Positions 23,995-33,869 of a stretch of 64,000 nt of DNA are shown here, in pieces. The notes under the pieces were generated by a model. It worked only from the letters and a program-made list of their open reading frames with translations, had not been told where the DNA came from and did no database searches. The stretch comes from Phytophthora colocasiae (taxonomy: Eukaryota > Oomycota > Peronosporomycetes > Peronosporales > Peronosporaceae). The stretch is taken from assembly GCA_018806915.1 (NCBI GenBank), contig JAGKQI010000061.1:620001-684000 (forward strand), read 5' to 3'. A program made the position numbers and the translations under genes. Position 1 is the stretch's first letter. Every line of letters begins with the position of its first letter.

Positions 23995-25143
23995 TTAGTT
24001 GCGACGACGAACCTTGCAGCCAGAGGTGCTGGTAGTCGGCGCGTCCGTCGTGGTTGTTGTGTCTGTAGCACCAGCACTAGACGTGGAAGTGTCGGTAGTA
24101 GAGCTCGCGTCAGTAGCAGGCGTTGACGGTGCGGCTGTGGTGGCGACGGGTGCGTCGGTAGTCTCATCGGTAGTGTCACTGGCCGCGTTGGCCGCGCTGG
24201 CCTCGTCAGCTTCGCTAGCAGCAGATGTCTCCGTCGAAGGAGCTGCCGTCGTTGCCGTCGGTGTAGCCGTCGTGGCTGTCGGGGCGGTTGTACCAGTGCT
24301 GGTCGACGTGGAGGCGCTGGAGCTGCCTGTGCTAGAGCTGGCGGTCGACGTCGTGGAGCCGAGGTCACTGGGAATGCTCTTCTCGATGGAAACACCGTTG
24401 AAGGACAGCACGTCCTGCTCTGCTGCCATCTTGACGACGCTGCCGTCGTTCGAAAGCGTGAGCTGGCCGAAGTGAAACTCGTAGTTCGTCGGGACACTTC
24501 CGCTGTTCGTCTCCGTCTTGGTCAAAGCGAGGGCGTCGTCACCTTCACTGAAGTAGAGAGCGAGCTCACCGGAAGACACAGCAATGCCAAAGTTGTACCA
24601 GGTCTTGGTCTTGAAGTCCGTCGACCAACGCGTCTCAGTGCTTCCACCCGTGTACCACACAAGCTGCACCGGGTCCACGGACGCGTCGATGCGGATCTCG
24701 AACAGGTGCGACTCCGGGAAGACGACTTGCCACGAGTACAGGTTGACGTAGGCCTCCTCCTTCATGAGACTCACGCGGAAGAACGTGGTTCCAGCGGTGT
24801 TGGCTGCCACCTGCTGCACCAGTTCGGAGCGGCGGAAGTTGGTTTGTCCACCGAAAATGGCCTCCGAGTCCACGGCCAGCGTGGCGACGCCCGTGTCGCC
24901 GTTGAAGGCGGGGGACCGGCCTTTTGGGGTGATAGTCACCCACTGGTCGGGGCTTACAGTGCCGTTCTGGCGGTTGGTCAGGATGTGCGTCAAGTACTTG
25001 TCCGTGAGCGTGCCGACGGTCAGGTCCTGGAAGGTGCCGTCCCAGGGCAGTGGCTGGTCGTCCGCGGCCTGGACGTTGCCGGCCGACAACGCGGCGGCCA
25101 GGAACGCCACGCCGCAAGCGAGAATCGAGTGGATGCGCGCCAT
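23995..25143 (-). CDS. Secreted GH131-like glucanase with mucin-like tail
   Basis: A 382-aa intronless gene from ATG 25143; the open frame extends to 25197, but MARIHSILACGVAFLAAALSAGNVQA is a clean signal peptide. The mature N-terminus, PLPWDGTFQDLTVGTLTDKY, and the motif FGGQTNFRRSELV, followed by GTTFFRVSLMKEE, SWQVVFPESHLFEIRI and TWYNFGIAV, fit the lectin-like jelly-roll of glycoside hydrolase family 131 (beta-1,3/1,6 and beta-1,4-glucanases). Polysaccharide lyase 20 is the alternative because it shares the fold and a similar FRRSE motif. From about residue 265 the chain is Ser/Thr/Ala-rich low-complexity sequence, probably O-glycosylated and perhaps wall-associating. Decayed relatives lie at 26.4-27.0 and 31.1-31.4 kb, so this is the surviving member of a local cluster. 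The gene is convergent with the giant protein gene, 120 bp away. Confidence 0.68.
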   Translation of the reverse strand: MARIHSILACGVAFLAAALSAGNVQAADDQPLPWDGTFQDLTVGTLTDKYLTHILTNRQNGTVSPDQWVTITPKGRSPAFNGDTGVATLAVDSEAIFGGQTNFRRSELVQQVAANTAGTTFFRVSLMKEEAYVNLYSWQVVFPESHLFEIRIDASVDPVQLVWYTGGSTETRWSTDFKTKTWYNFGIAVSSGELALYFSEGDDALALTKTETNSGSVPTNYEFHFGQLTLSNDGSVVKMAAEQDVLSFNGVSIEKSIPSDLGSTTSTASSSTGSSSASTSTSTGTTAPTATTATPTATTAAPSTETSAASEADEASAANAASDTTDETTDAPVATTAAPSTPATDASSTTDTSTSSAGATDTTTTTDAPTTSTSGCKVRRRN

Positions 25144-26139
25144 CGCAGAGAACTGGAAGAGCTTGAGGTGATGCCGAGTAAAAGCTGCAATGACCACGAT
25201 GAGCGGGGCGTGCGGATCGGCACGGGCGGGTGTAAAGTCTCCGGCGACGCTAGTTCTTGACTAGCATCTGGTGGACCCCCGAATAGAGGAAAGTATAGTG
25301 AAAATAAGATGTTTTGGCAGTTATGTCGACTGGAGGAAGCTACCAGCTGATCGCAAGTCGCTGGTCGCTTCTGCGACTCTGGTGCACTGGCTGGTACGAT
25401 CAGGTCGCGAACACCGGCGCGGCTGGGATGCAGGAACCCAGTGATCTGAGCTGATCAATCGAAGTTCGTCGCGAACCGAGTTCCAAGACAATGAACACAG
25501 CCAATGCTACCGCTTCTGCTGCTGCTGCAGCGTTAGAGTAGGTCGATAGATCAAACACAACCAGAGTGATCACCGGGCGCTCAACGTAGATGACAGCGTA
25601 GCTTGTTCTTGCGGCTGAACCCTCTGTGTGTCACGATATACCACTGCAGTACATGTAGCTCGACTTGGTTAACCATGGCGCTGGGACATCGATTGGAAGG
25701 CACTGCACGGAAAAATCGATTTTGGCAATGCACTCAACCGGGAATACATTCCTGAGAATCTGTAATTCTCAGGACAAGTTGAGACTGAATTCCTGGTAGA
25801 TTACCCTAAACATGCCTAAATGCACGTTTTTCGCTCAATAATCTTGAACGGACCGGGAATACGCCACACAGAAACCTCTCTAATGAGCACGAGGCATTGC
25901 CAGTACCTGTACTATACGTGTATACAGTACCCCACTGGGATGTCGATGGAAATTGCACGATACCGGCATTGTTGATTCTGCCGAGCTCGGGATACAAAGT
26001 AGAAGTTGCTATGGTGAAAGCTGCTCGAATTGCTTGACGATAGTTGCCCGTTGGGACAGGCGTCTGCGGAACTTCTACTGCACAATGGAACTGTGAACGA
26101 ATTGAGACAGCCTCAAGTGGTGGAAGCACTTGAGTTTCA
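25144..26139. other. Intergenic, 5' of the GH131-like gene
   Basis: About 1 kb with no convincing gene. The part next to 25143 should hold the promoter of the GH131-like gene. The only oddities are a short GCT run near 25.52 kb and stray ORFs of under 110 codons without family resemblance. Part of the right side may be further eroded GH131-type sequence, but I could not align it. Confidence 0.4.
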
Positions 26140-26300
26140 ACGATCGCGTGTACTCATACTGTACTGCCACTGGCGGTCTGCCAGTCCTGGAGTGTGTTGA
26201 CATTGTTCGTCAGATTGAGCCAGTGAGCTTGCCAAAGTTGTACTCCAAATACCAAGTGGCGAGACGGAATTCGGTCTACATTTGCATCCTCTACACCTAC
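26140..26300 (-). pseudogene. Possible short GH131-like relic
   Basis: On the minus strand around 26285-26255 the DNA can be read as GIW-YNFGKL if two bases are skipped. This resembles the TWYNFGIAV / GVWYNFGVGL motif of the intact gene (23995-25143) and of the pseudogene just upstream (26.4-26.97 kb). Nothing else in the segment is alignable by eye, so it is a tentative third fragment. Confidence 0.25.
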
Positions 26301-26399
26301 GGATTGAGCACATTATTACAGTATTTGAAAGTACCTTTGAAAGCGATTCCATTGAAAAGACAATTTAGAATCGCTCGAAAATGAACGTGAATGAATATC

Positions 26400-26970
26400 T
26401 CGCCTTACAAGGCTTCGCTGGCGGTTCCCGAAGTGCTCGCCATCGCCATCGAAGGAGCTGGAGTCGGAGTTCGCGGTAGCCTCAGCTAAAGGCAACGACA
26501 TCCCGTCGGGCGTTTATCGCAGGTGCACTCCCCGTCTGAGACTGCAAATTGCTCCGAAACATTGGACGCTAGTTCGTCCTGCCCAGGGCTCGTGTAGAAT
26601 TCCAAACCATGTTGTTGTTGTCTCCAACCCAACTCCAAAGTTGTACCAGACACCAGGAATGAATTTAGTTGACCACTTGGAGTCGGAAGTCCCGTTGGTT
26701 CGGTAGAGCATCATCGCCGACTCCACTGAGGCGTCCACACCGATGTGGAAGAGACCCGAGCCTAGGAAGATCATTTTCCAGATGTACCCGTTGAAGGAAG
26801 GTGTCGACTTTCATTACATTGGCACGAAAGAAGGTCCTGTTGGAACTGGTCTGGAGCAAATCCAAGCGACAGACGTTGGTGTTGGTGCTGCAAGAGCCAA
26901 CGAGATGGCAGCGATGCCAAAAAATGTAGAGGGGGTCTACATTGAATCGAAAGGGGGGGGGGGGCGCGGA
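26400..26970 (-). pseudogene. GH131-like pseudogene
   Basis: A decayed paralogue of the gene at 23995-25143, in the same orientation. From 5' to 3': RLDLLQTSSNRTFFRANVMKVDTF matches the intact RSELVQQVAANTAGTTFFRVSLMKEEAY; the frame then changes near 26.76 kb to LFHIGVDASVESAMMLYRTN...SKWSTKF.PGVWYNFGVGL, matching LFEIRIDASVDPVQLVWYTG...TRWSTDF.TKTWYNFGIAV; further on, NGMSLPLAEATANS corresponds to the region after the intact VLSFNGVSIEKS. No signal peptide or N-terminal strand is found upstream, where a run of twelve G (about 26.943-26.954) lies. Multiple frame changes make it non-functional. Confidence 0.72.
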
Positions 26971-27079
26971 AAGCAACTCGGAGAATAACCAAATCCGAAA
27001 GATTTAAACACTGCATTCGTCTGATTACCTGAACCCCTCCGACTCGCAGTACATGATGCAATGGCTAATAAGTCTAACA

Positions 27080-27121
27080 CTTCTAATCCGGCGTTACGGA
27101 TTCTCCGGAATCTAATTTATA
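27080..27121 (+). repeat. Left inverted repeat of PiggyBac-like element (candidate)
   Basis: The stretch TTCTAATCCG...CGGATTCTCCGG...TAATTTAT recurs imperfectly, inverted, at 30833-30873 (ATGACGGAGAATCCGG..CGGATTGGAA). The pair brackets the transposase gene, so it is a candidate terminal or subterminal inverted repeat. I see no TTAA target duplication at the exact edges. Confidence 0.45.
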
Positions 27122-27349
27122 GAGGTGAAACTATTCAGCAATGTCCTCAACAGACTTCGACGCAGCCAAAATCCGCATATAGAAGTTTGTATGAGATAAA
27201 TTTAAGCAGGCCAGTTGTAGTGTCTGTGTCTGATGAGACATGAGATTTGCTTGAAGGGGTTAGGTTAACAGATATAAATATCCAGAGAGACGCGTGGCCT
27301 CTGCCAACCCTTCATTTCGAAATCAGCGCCGGACGAGAGAGTTTGATTC

Positions 27350-30300
27350 ATGACAGTCGTGCTCGCGTTCGAGAAGTCCTTCCAGCAGATATGGCGCGAA
27401 TTGACGAAGAAGGGTTGGACGTACCGCAGATCGACAGGCCTCAGTAACGCCCAGAGATACCTGCCGCCCGATGGGAACCTGAAAGGGGCTGAAGGCATCG
27501 ACTTCTTTGTTGGTAGGTGGTCTACGGAATCATACATGCATACTACTTGCTAACATAAGCGTCGTTTTAGGTGAGGATAGTTTGATGCGCTACTGCCGGC
27601 GTCAAGGGTGGCTGGAGTTTGGCCCAATCGCGCAAGGCACGGAGCCACCGACAACACCTCAATCTATAGCTGCAACAAATGAATCAGCCGTGCAGCTGCT
27701 TGCTGCTGAAAAGGGTGTTGCACGCAAGGTGCCAAGATCTGCAAGTAAGGCCACACAAGGTGCCACGACCACGCCGCCGGACCAACGGAGTACTTCTACA
27801 GGGAAACGACGGGCACCGGCAAAACGGGCATCTTCCAAACGGAGAAAGAGCGGTAAGTTTGTATCTAAATGTTTGTGAAGCTGTCGGTTGACTGATTGAA
27901 CTGTTATGGAACTTCCAGTTGATGTCATCACGGAGTCAATGCCTTGTCTTCATGAACGAGTGGAATTACATCTTCCGGAGGAGGCTGAAGTAGTTGTTGA
28001 TTCTCCGCGTCACGCTGCTGTGGACATTACGTCAACGACTGAACTTGCTGTTACGGAGACTCCTGTGGACATTAGGTCAATGACTGAACTTGCTGTTACG
28101 GAGACTCCTGTGGACATTACGTCAACGACTGAACTTGCTGTTACGGAGACTCCTGTGGACATTACGTCAACGACTGAACTTGCTGTTACGGAGGCTCCTG
28201 TGAACATTACGTCAACGGCTGAACTTGCTGTTACGGATGCCCACGCGGATACGGCGCCTTCTACTGAAGATGCTCTTACGGACATGAGGGTCGAACATGT
28301 TGGTGTTCGTCGGTCCATGGCAGCTGTGTCGCTGGACGACTTCGACTCAGAGGACTTCTTGACCGCATTGAAGCGCGACCAACTTTTTGCCTCCACCGAA
28401 CCAGACGATCTCAATACTGGAGAGAGTGATTGGTTGCTCGAGCTCAACTCTGACGCTGAAGGCGACGAAGAATCCATTCTGCTCGACGAGGACGAGTATG
28501 ATCCAGACGACGATGAAGATTCTGTTGCGCACGAGGGCCTAAACGATGGTGAGCGCGAAGAAGAAGAAGAAGAAGGTGTTGACGCTGACGAACTGCCAGT
28601 GGAGTTCGAGCTGACTGATGAGGAGTTGGATCAGCTACAGGCTGATGGATGGGATACCTTCGACGAGCAACACTCTGGTCAAGTTCTTCTCGATCCGATG
28701 CCGCTGTATGACGGTCCATCAGGGCCTACGAGAGCGGCACTTGCGTATGCAGAGAGCCCGTTGGCAATCTTCTACTTCTTCTTGCCAAAAGAGCTTTGGC
28801 GGATGGTAGCAAAGGAGACGAACAGATACCACTCCGACAGCATCGACGAAATTGCGCAGGGAATGCAAGCGCGAGCTCGTGCGAGACGTGAGACAACACC
28901 TTCCACCATTGTGCTCTCTGTTGAAGAGTACCGGACCAAGTTGAAGCGCAAGAACCCCATACAACCTCATGAGCTCGTGCGTTTCGTAGGTCTGCTGATT
29001 GCGCGATCACTTGAGCCTCGACGCGAGAGTCTAAGTCGTCGCTGGATTACCAAGATTGAAGGAGCGCTGTCACGCGGGACTTTCGGGCAGTTCATCAGCC
29101 GTGACCGGTTCCACGATATCGCGCGTTACCTCCACTTCAACAACAACGCCAACCAAGCCGACAGTGGCGACCGAGCTTTCAAGATCAGACCTGTCATTCA
29201 AGCTCTTCAGAAGACGTTCTTCCGTGGGTATCGCATGGGATCCCGTATCTCTTTTGACGAAGGAATGGTTCCAATGCGGCACCGCCGGAACCCGATGCGC
29301 CAGTTCATGCCGATGAAGCCCAACAAGTGGGGAACGAAGTTCTACTTGACGTGCTGCGCTGAGACCGCGTATTGCGCCAGGTACGGAATTGCTTTCGACG
29401 GAGGATCCGTTATACCTTCAGGATGTTCCGCAGTTTATTCAGGAGAAGGCTGAACGTGTTGTGTTATCTGATCAGGCTTGAGATTTACTGCGGCAAGAAA
29501 AATGCAAATGAGGAGGCTGTTGCTCAACGTGCTGTGATCACGAATCTCTCGCACGTGCTTCGAGGCCAACCAGCGCAGCGTCTGATCTGCACAGACAATT
29601 TCTACACGTCAATTCCTTTGTCACACAAACTACTCAGCATGGGGTATTGCCACGTTGGGACCATGCGAAAAGATCGAAGAGGCTGGTGCAAGGCCATCGA
29701 CTTCACGCAGAAGAAGCGGCCCAAGCGGATGCCACGTGGGACGTATCGTGTAGGTGTCTGGCGGGATCATCCTGAGATTGTGGCGCTGGCTTGGATGGAT
29801 AACAAACCCGTGCGGTTCCTCGGTACAGGCTGCTCAACGCAGCTAACAGAAGTCACTAGGCGAGAGCGCGACGGCTCAGTGTCGACAGTTCCCTGCCCCC
29901 GGCTCGTGCGTGAATACATTGAAGCTATGGGAGGCGTGGATGTTCATGATCAACTACGACTACAACGATACTCCATACAGCGTGCAATTCGGATGAGGAA
30001 GTATTATAAGACCATTTTTCTCGGCTTGGTCGATCTGGCCATGGTGAACGCGTTCATCGTGCGATGCAACGTCGTGGCAAGCCGGTTCCCACGCATGCAG
30101 CGTTCATGAGGCGCCTCCACATCGACCTACTCAACCAAACCAATGAAGACTTTGTTGGCGGCGACGACTTGGAGGATCTCGTAACGGAGCCGCTGCCACG
30201 CCATCCACACATCCTAGAGAAGACCGTCGAGATGAATGGTTTCAAGCGGCGCCAGTGGTTGTGTAAAGTCTGCTCTGCGTACGCTGGCGCTGGTGTACGG

Positions 30301-30522
30301 AGCTTCGAGAAAAGCTTCTTCTGCGCAACATGCTCACGCGAGAAGAAAGGAAGGGTAACGCTTTGCAACAAGCCACGCCGGCTAGAGCACGGCAGCGCTC
30401 TCACGTGCGATCAAGTGTGGCATCAGAGCTGGAAGAATGGGACTGCTATTCCACCGCAGTTGCAGCACAAGATTCGGTTCGTCAAGAAGCGTAGGCCAGA
30501 GGTAGCGGAGGAGGAGAACTAA
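27350..30522 (+). mobile_element. PiggyBac-like (DDE_Tnp_1_7) transposase gene, one frameshift
   Basis: Four exons join in phase: 27350-27512, 27571-27852, 27919-29380 and 29476-30522. The N-terminal module (FEKSFQQIWRELTKKGWTYRRSTGLS....FFVGEDSLMRYC) is a small domain I associate with oomycete transposases. Then come a basic low-complexity linker, a 45-bp repeat tract, a very acidic region, and the PiggyBac DDE fold: ISFDEGMVPMRHRRNP (first Asp), RLICTDNFYTSIPL (second Asp), EAMGGVDVHDQL (third/fourth Asp). A Cys-rich C-terminal zinc-like module (CKVCSAYAG...FFCATCSRE) closes it. Intron 3 (29381-29475) explains an apparent frame change between CCAETAYCA and LEIYCGKK. A genuine frame break remains near 30060 between NAFIV and MQRRGKPVPTH, so this copy is probably inactive unless the break is a sequencing error. 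Confidence 0.8.
28020..28244 (+). repeat. 45-bp coding tandem repeat inside transposase gene
   Basis: Five head-to-tail copies of a 45-bp unit encode (V)DITSTTELAVTETP. Variants are R for T and A for T, and the last copy is the most diverged. It lies between the N-terminal module and the acidic region of the PiggyBac-like transposase. Perfect 45-bp spacing keeps the frame. Confidence 0.88.
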
Positions 30523-30560
30523 AGTGAGAATTGAGTTGAGAATTCCTTTGCAGAATATAC

Positions 30561-30658
30561 ATGTAATGACTGTCGTTTCTTACCTTGGTTGTCCCATCGT
30601 TGATGCTATATATGTAATGACTGTCGTTTCTTACCTTGGTTGTCCCATCGTTGATGCT
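30561..30658 (+). repeat. 51-bp direct repeat, two copies
   Basis: ATGTAATGACTGTCGTTTCT... occurs at 30561 and again at 30612, period 51 bp, with nearly identical sequence through TTGATGCT. It lies just after the transposase stop codon and before the right inverted repeat, so it is probably part of the transposon's 3' subterminal region. Confidence 0.85.
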
Positions 30659-30832
30659 GTGAATAACGGTTTTGCAGGGAGATTTCAATGCAGAGTTTTT
30701 TGCGCCGTTCTTGTACTGCACATCACACTATTCTAGCCAATCATTGGACTCGTTCTGACTACGTGTCATGCGAAAGGGCTTGAACCATGATAAATTGTAC
30801 TGATTTTCCGGTATATGTTAATTCATATATTA

Positions 30833-30873
30833 AATATGACGGAGAATCCGGAATTCCGATCGGATTGGAAGGG
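30833..30873 (-). repeat. Right inverted repeat of PiggyBac-like element (candidate)
   Basis: This is the inverted partner of 27080-27121. The CGGAGAATCCG core is the exact reverse complement of the left CGGATTCTCCG, and the flanking TAATCCG/CGGATTGG and TAATTTA/TTAAATAT also pair. It marks the approximate right boundary of the element, about 3.8 kb from the left copy. Confidence 0.45.
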
Positions 30874-31131
30874 CTAAGGTGTATCACACCCAGTGCGAAA
30901 GGTATCCTTTTGCTATCTTCAGCTTTGCTGGCGATGATCGGCAGCCAGAAGTTGACAGAAGAACATTGTTGCACATCAAGCACGTCGAGATAAAGTAGGA
31001 TGAAGCGTTGTGACTGTCTTTTACAGCAGTAAGGGAAGCTTTTTGATATCGACGACTCGTCGACGACGAGAAACCAGCTAGAAATCGATTGAATTGATAT
31101 CTCCTCAACATGACAAATACATCGCAACCTC

Positions 31132-31435
31132 TTACTTGCGGTCGTTGAAATTGTACGACCGAGCCTCCCCCGTGCTGCTAGCCGAACCGCTGGTGCTACC
31201 GGTCGAGACTGAAGTGCCACCTTCCGAGGGCATCGGAGTGGGTGCTCCAGCTCCAATCGCAGTGGCCTCAGCCGACATTCCGTTGAAGGACACAGCATCC
31301 TGCTTCTCGTTTATCGTAGTAGCAGTTCCATCCAGTGTCGTTACCAGTCCAATGTGGAATTCATCCAGCGTAAGGAGCGATCCCTCCACTTCAGTCGTGC
31401 CAACCGCCAGGTCACTTCCCCGCCTTCAGTACCGA
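31132..31435 (-). pseudogene. GH131-like C-terminal fragment
   Basis: The minus-strand frame reads GSDLAVGTTEVEGSLLTLDEFHIGLVTTLDG...KQDAVSFNGMS. This aligns with EGDDALALTKTETNSGSVPTNYEFHFGQLTLSNDG...EQDVLSFNGVS of the intact gene (23995-25143), followed by a similar Ser/Thr/Ala/Gly-rich tail (TSVSTGSTSGSASS). Upstream of about 31435 the frame meets a TGA, and all N-terminal and catalytic sequence is absent. The truncation point lies beside the first exon of the Tudor/PDZ gene on the other strand. It is a third member of the GH131 cluster, now separated from the others by the PiggyBac-like element. Confidence 0.7.
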
Positions 31436-31440
31436 ACTCC

Positions 31441-33692
31441 ATGGTCGACGCCGAGGCGCAGACGGAGCCTACGCTGCCTGTACGTGTGTATGAGACCTCT
31501 GTATAGTGATAATCTCTTCCTTCTAACATGTAATATCCCTTAATTAGGCTTCAGTAGTGGGATTGGAAAAGGATGTCCTTATTGGGACTCGTATACGTAA
31601 AAGCTTCGGGTCTGGAGCCTTCTGGGGCTCCGTTGTGAGCTGCTATTGGGTCTCAGGAGGCCTTTTCTACAAAGTGAGCTTCGACGACGGCGACGTGGAC
31701 ATTTTCTCGGCTGATGAAGTGCTTCAGGACGCTCAAGAAGCGAAAAAGTACGCTAAAGAGAACCCTCAGAAGGGAAAAAGTCCCAATGAAGCACTGGTGG
31801 ACGACTATTTCAATGCTATGAGAGTGAACAACCTCAAGAGAAAAAGGGACGACGTGGTGGACCATAATTTGCCCAATATTCGACGTGTGAATTTGTGGGG
31901 GCAGAGACTTTACGCCTCCATTTACACCAATGATGAAAATGAAACGTTTATCAAGGATTTACTCAAGACGGAGGACGGCAAGATGGGGGAGATGGAAGCT
32001 ACAGGACAAGTGAAGGTGGGGGATATGATCTTAGCTGTGAACCAGACCAGAGTGCTGGGAATGGTCAACAAAGACCTTGCGGAGTTGATCAGGAAGCCCA
32101 AAAGACCCATTACGCTCACGTTCTTCAGACCACAACGCTCGCAGTTGCCAATAGATCTGACTCAGAACGAACAGGTTCAGCCACAGGAGCAACAGACTCA
32201 GGATCCTGCTACGACGCAACTACAACAGGTTCAGCAGTCGACTACGAGCACAACACAGACACAGCAGCCTCCAGTTGCAGTTACAGAGCAGACACACCAG
32301 ACGACGCCGGCGCCGATAGTGCCTCCAGCGCAGCCTGTTGTGGCGACACCGCCACAACCTGTAATGGCACCACCACCGCCTCGGCAGCAAGTTTCTGGAC
32401 CTGTGGCTATGTCATCGTCGTTTGTTAGACCTCAGCAGACTTTCGTACAAGGACAATTGGCTGGGGGTCTTGCTCATCAATGGACAAATTCATCGCAGCC
32501 ATTCACAACCAGGGACGTTCTCAGACAGAGATTGATCCAGAACGCAGTAGCAAGGCATGGGAATTTCGTGCCTGGATACCCGGTGGGCGTACACGTCCCC
32601 CCGAACGCGGCTCCCCTTACTATGGGACCGCCACCCTACGGTGCTGATTATTCAGTACAGCGGTACCTACAGGACGTTGCTGCTATGAGAGCTAGGTTAG
32701 GGCAACCTGCCCCGTCAGTGCAGTCCAGACAGATCCCAGCACAGGGTTTTCAGCAGGGGAGCATGGGTATGACACTCCAGGAAAAGTTGCAGCAACTGCG
32801 GTCTCACAGCTCCGATTCTAGAGTGAATGAGCTCACTACTCAAGCCTCAACAACGGATGCGACAAGGAATGAAGCGGAGGGAGTGTCCATTATCGATTTA
32901 GAACGAAGAACAGCCCCACAAGCCTCCCACCAAGCTACCAGCCAAGCAGCATCTACTGACAATATGAGGCCTCATGGCGGCAGTGTTGGAAACCGCCGAT
33001 TATCGACGCACACCATTGAAGCAATAGCAAAGCTAGCCGAAACAAATCCCAAGGCCGCCCAGCAGTTTATGCATGGAAGGTCAACTGAGCCGAATGAACC
33101 GCCAGCAGACGTAGCGATGGAGGAGGATTCTGCTGCGACTTCATTCCTGTCACCCAGTGTATTGACTACGAACGATCCGAAGACGAGCGACCATGGTGCC
33201 AATTCTACTGCGACATCTTTTTTGTCGCCAAGTGCGTTGACTGCAAGCGATCCGAAGCCGACCGAGCGTGATACTACTGCTTCTTCTCACTCAATGTCGT
33301 TCCTGTCCCCAAATGATTTCAACGTGGAGTCAAGTACGCCGCCAAGACCAGACGTTTCTGCCGCCAATACTGCAAATGAGTCAACGCAAGTCACGTCGAA
33401 TGTTAGTCTCGTGCCAGTGGACGTGCATCGCCGCCGGTTGTACCTCACTCTAGGTGTGCAAGGCACTTTGATCGCCGTCACTTCCTTCGTGCTGGATGAG
33501 TATGGTCTACCTGGAGAAGTTGAGAAGAGCGGGAAGGTGTTCCTCGGTGATGTTTTAGTACGGATCAACGACCGCAGAATCACTGCAGGGATGACACCCA
33601 GTCATGTGGCAGAAATTGTCAACAGCTCTCCTCGGCCCATGACATTGTTGTTCGAGCGCGCGTCTTGGGATATCCTCGACGGTCAAGCGTAG
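31441..33692 (+). CDS. Tudor-like plus two PDZ domain protein
   Basis: Two exons. Exon 1 (31441-31479) encodes MVDAEAQTEPTLP; intron 31480-31547 has a GTACGT donor, TTCTAAC branch site and TTAG acceptor; exon 2 runs from 31548. The product is about 727 aa. Residues about 23-75 (GTRIRKSFGSGAFWGSVVS...YKVSFDDGDVDIFSADEV) form a PTM/DIR17-like Tudor fold with the aromatic and D-D-G-D strand that such modules use to read methylated or other ligands. A first PDZ domain follows (about 120-215: LYASIYT....GQVKVGDMILAVNQTRVLGM...LAELIRKPKRPITLTFF). After a long Gln/Pro/Ser/Thr-rich disordered linker comes a second PDZ domain at the C-terminus (GKVFLGDVLVRINDRRITAGM...IVNSSPRPMTLLFER). It is probably a scaffold; nuclear or cytoplasmic location cannot be told. 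The short first exon is inferred from splice sites and phase. Confidence 0.78.
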
Positions 33693-33869
33693 ATCAGTCA
33701 ATGGGATATTAGAGTAGGTAGTGGGTGGGTGGAATGTGAATGGCAAACTAGAACAGTCGGAAGTCTTTTGTTTAGACGATATGAATGCAACTCTGGTTGT
33801 TCATTTCAGGAGTTTCTGCTCTCAAGTCACTACTACGGACGTACATCTTCGCTCTCCTCTCAAAACGCC

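Noticed and set aside
28020..28244. Short-period array as possible CRISPR
   Set aside because: Head-to-tail 45-bp units, in frame inside a transposase gene, no spacers.
29381..29475. Frameshift in the PiggyBac-like transposase
   Set aside because: A GTACGG...ATCAG intron with in-phase junction restores AETAYCA-R-LEIYCGKK exactly, so it is an intron.
30759..31298. 179-codon minus-strand ORF
   Set aside because: Overlaps the GH131 fragment in another frame and intergenic DNA; composition and lack of motifs mark it as a shadow.
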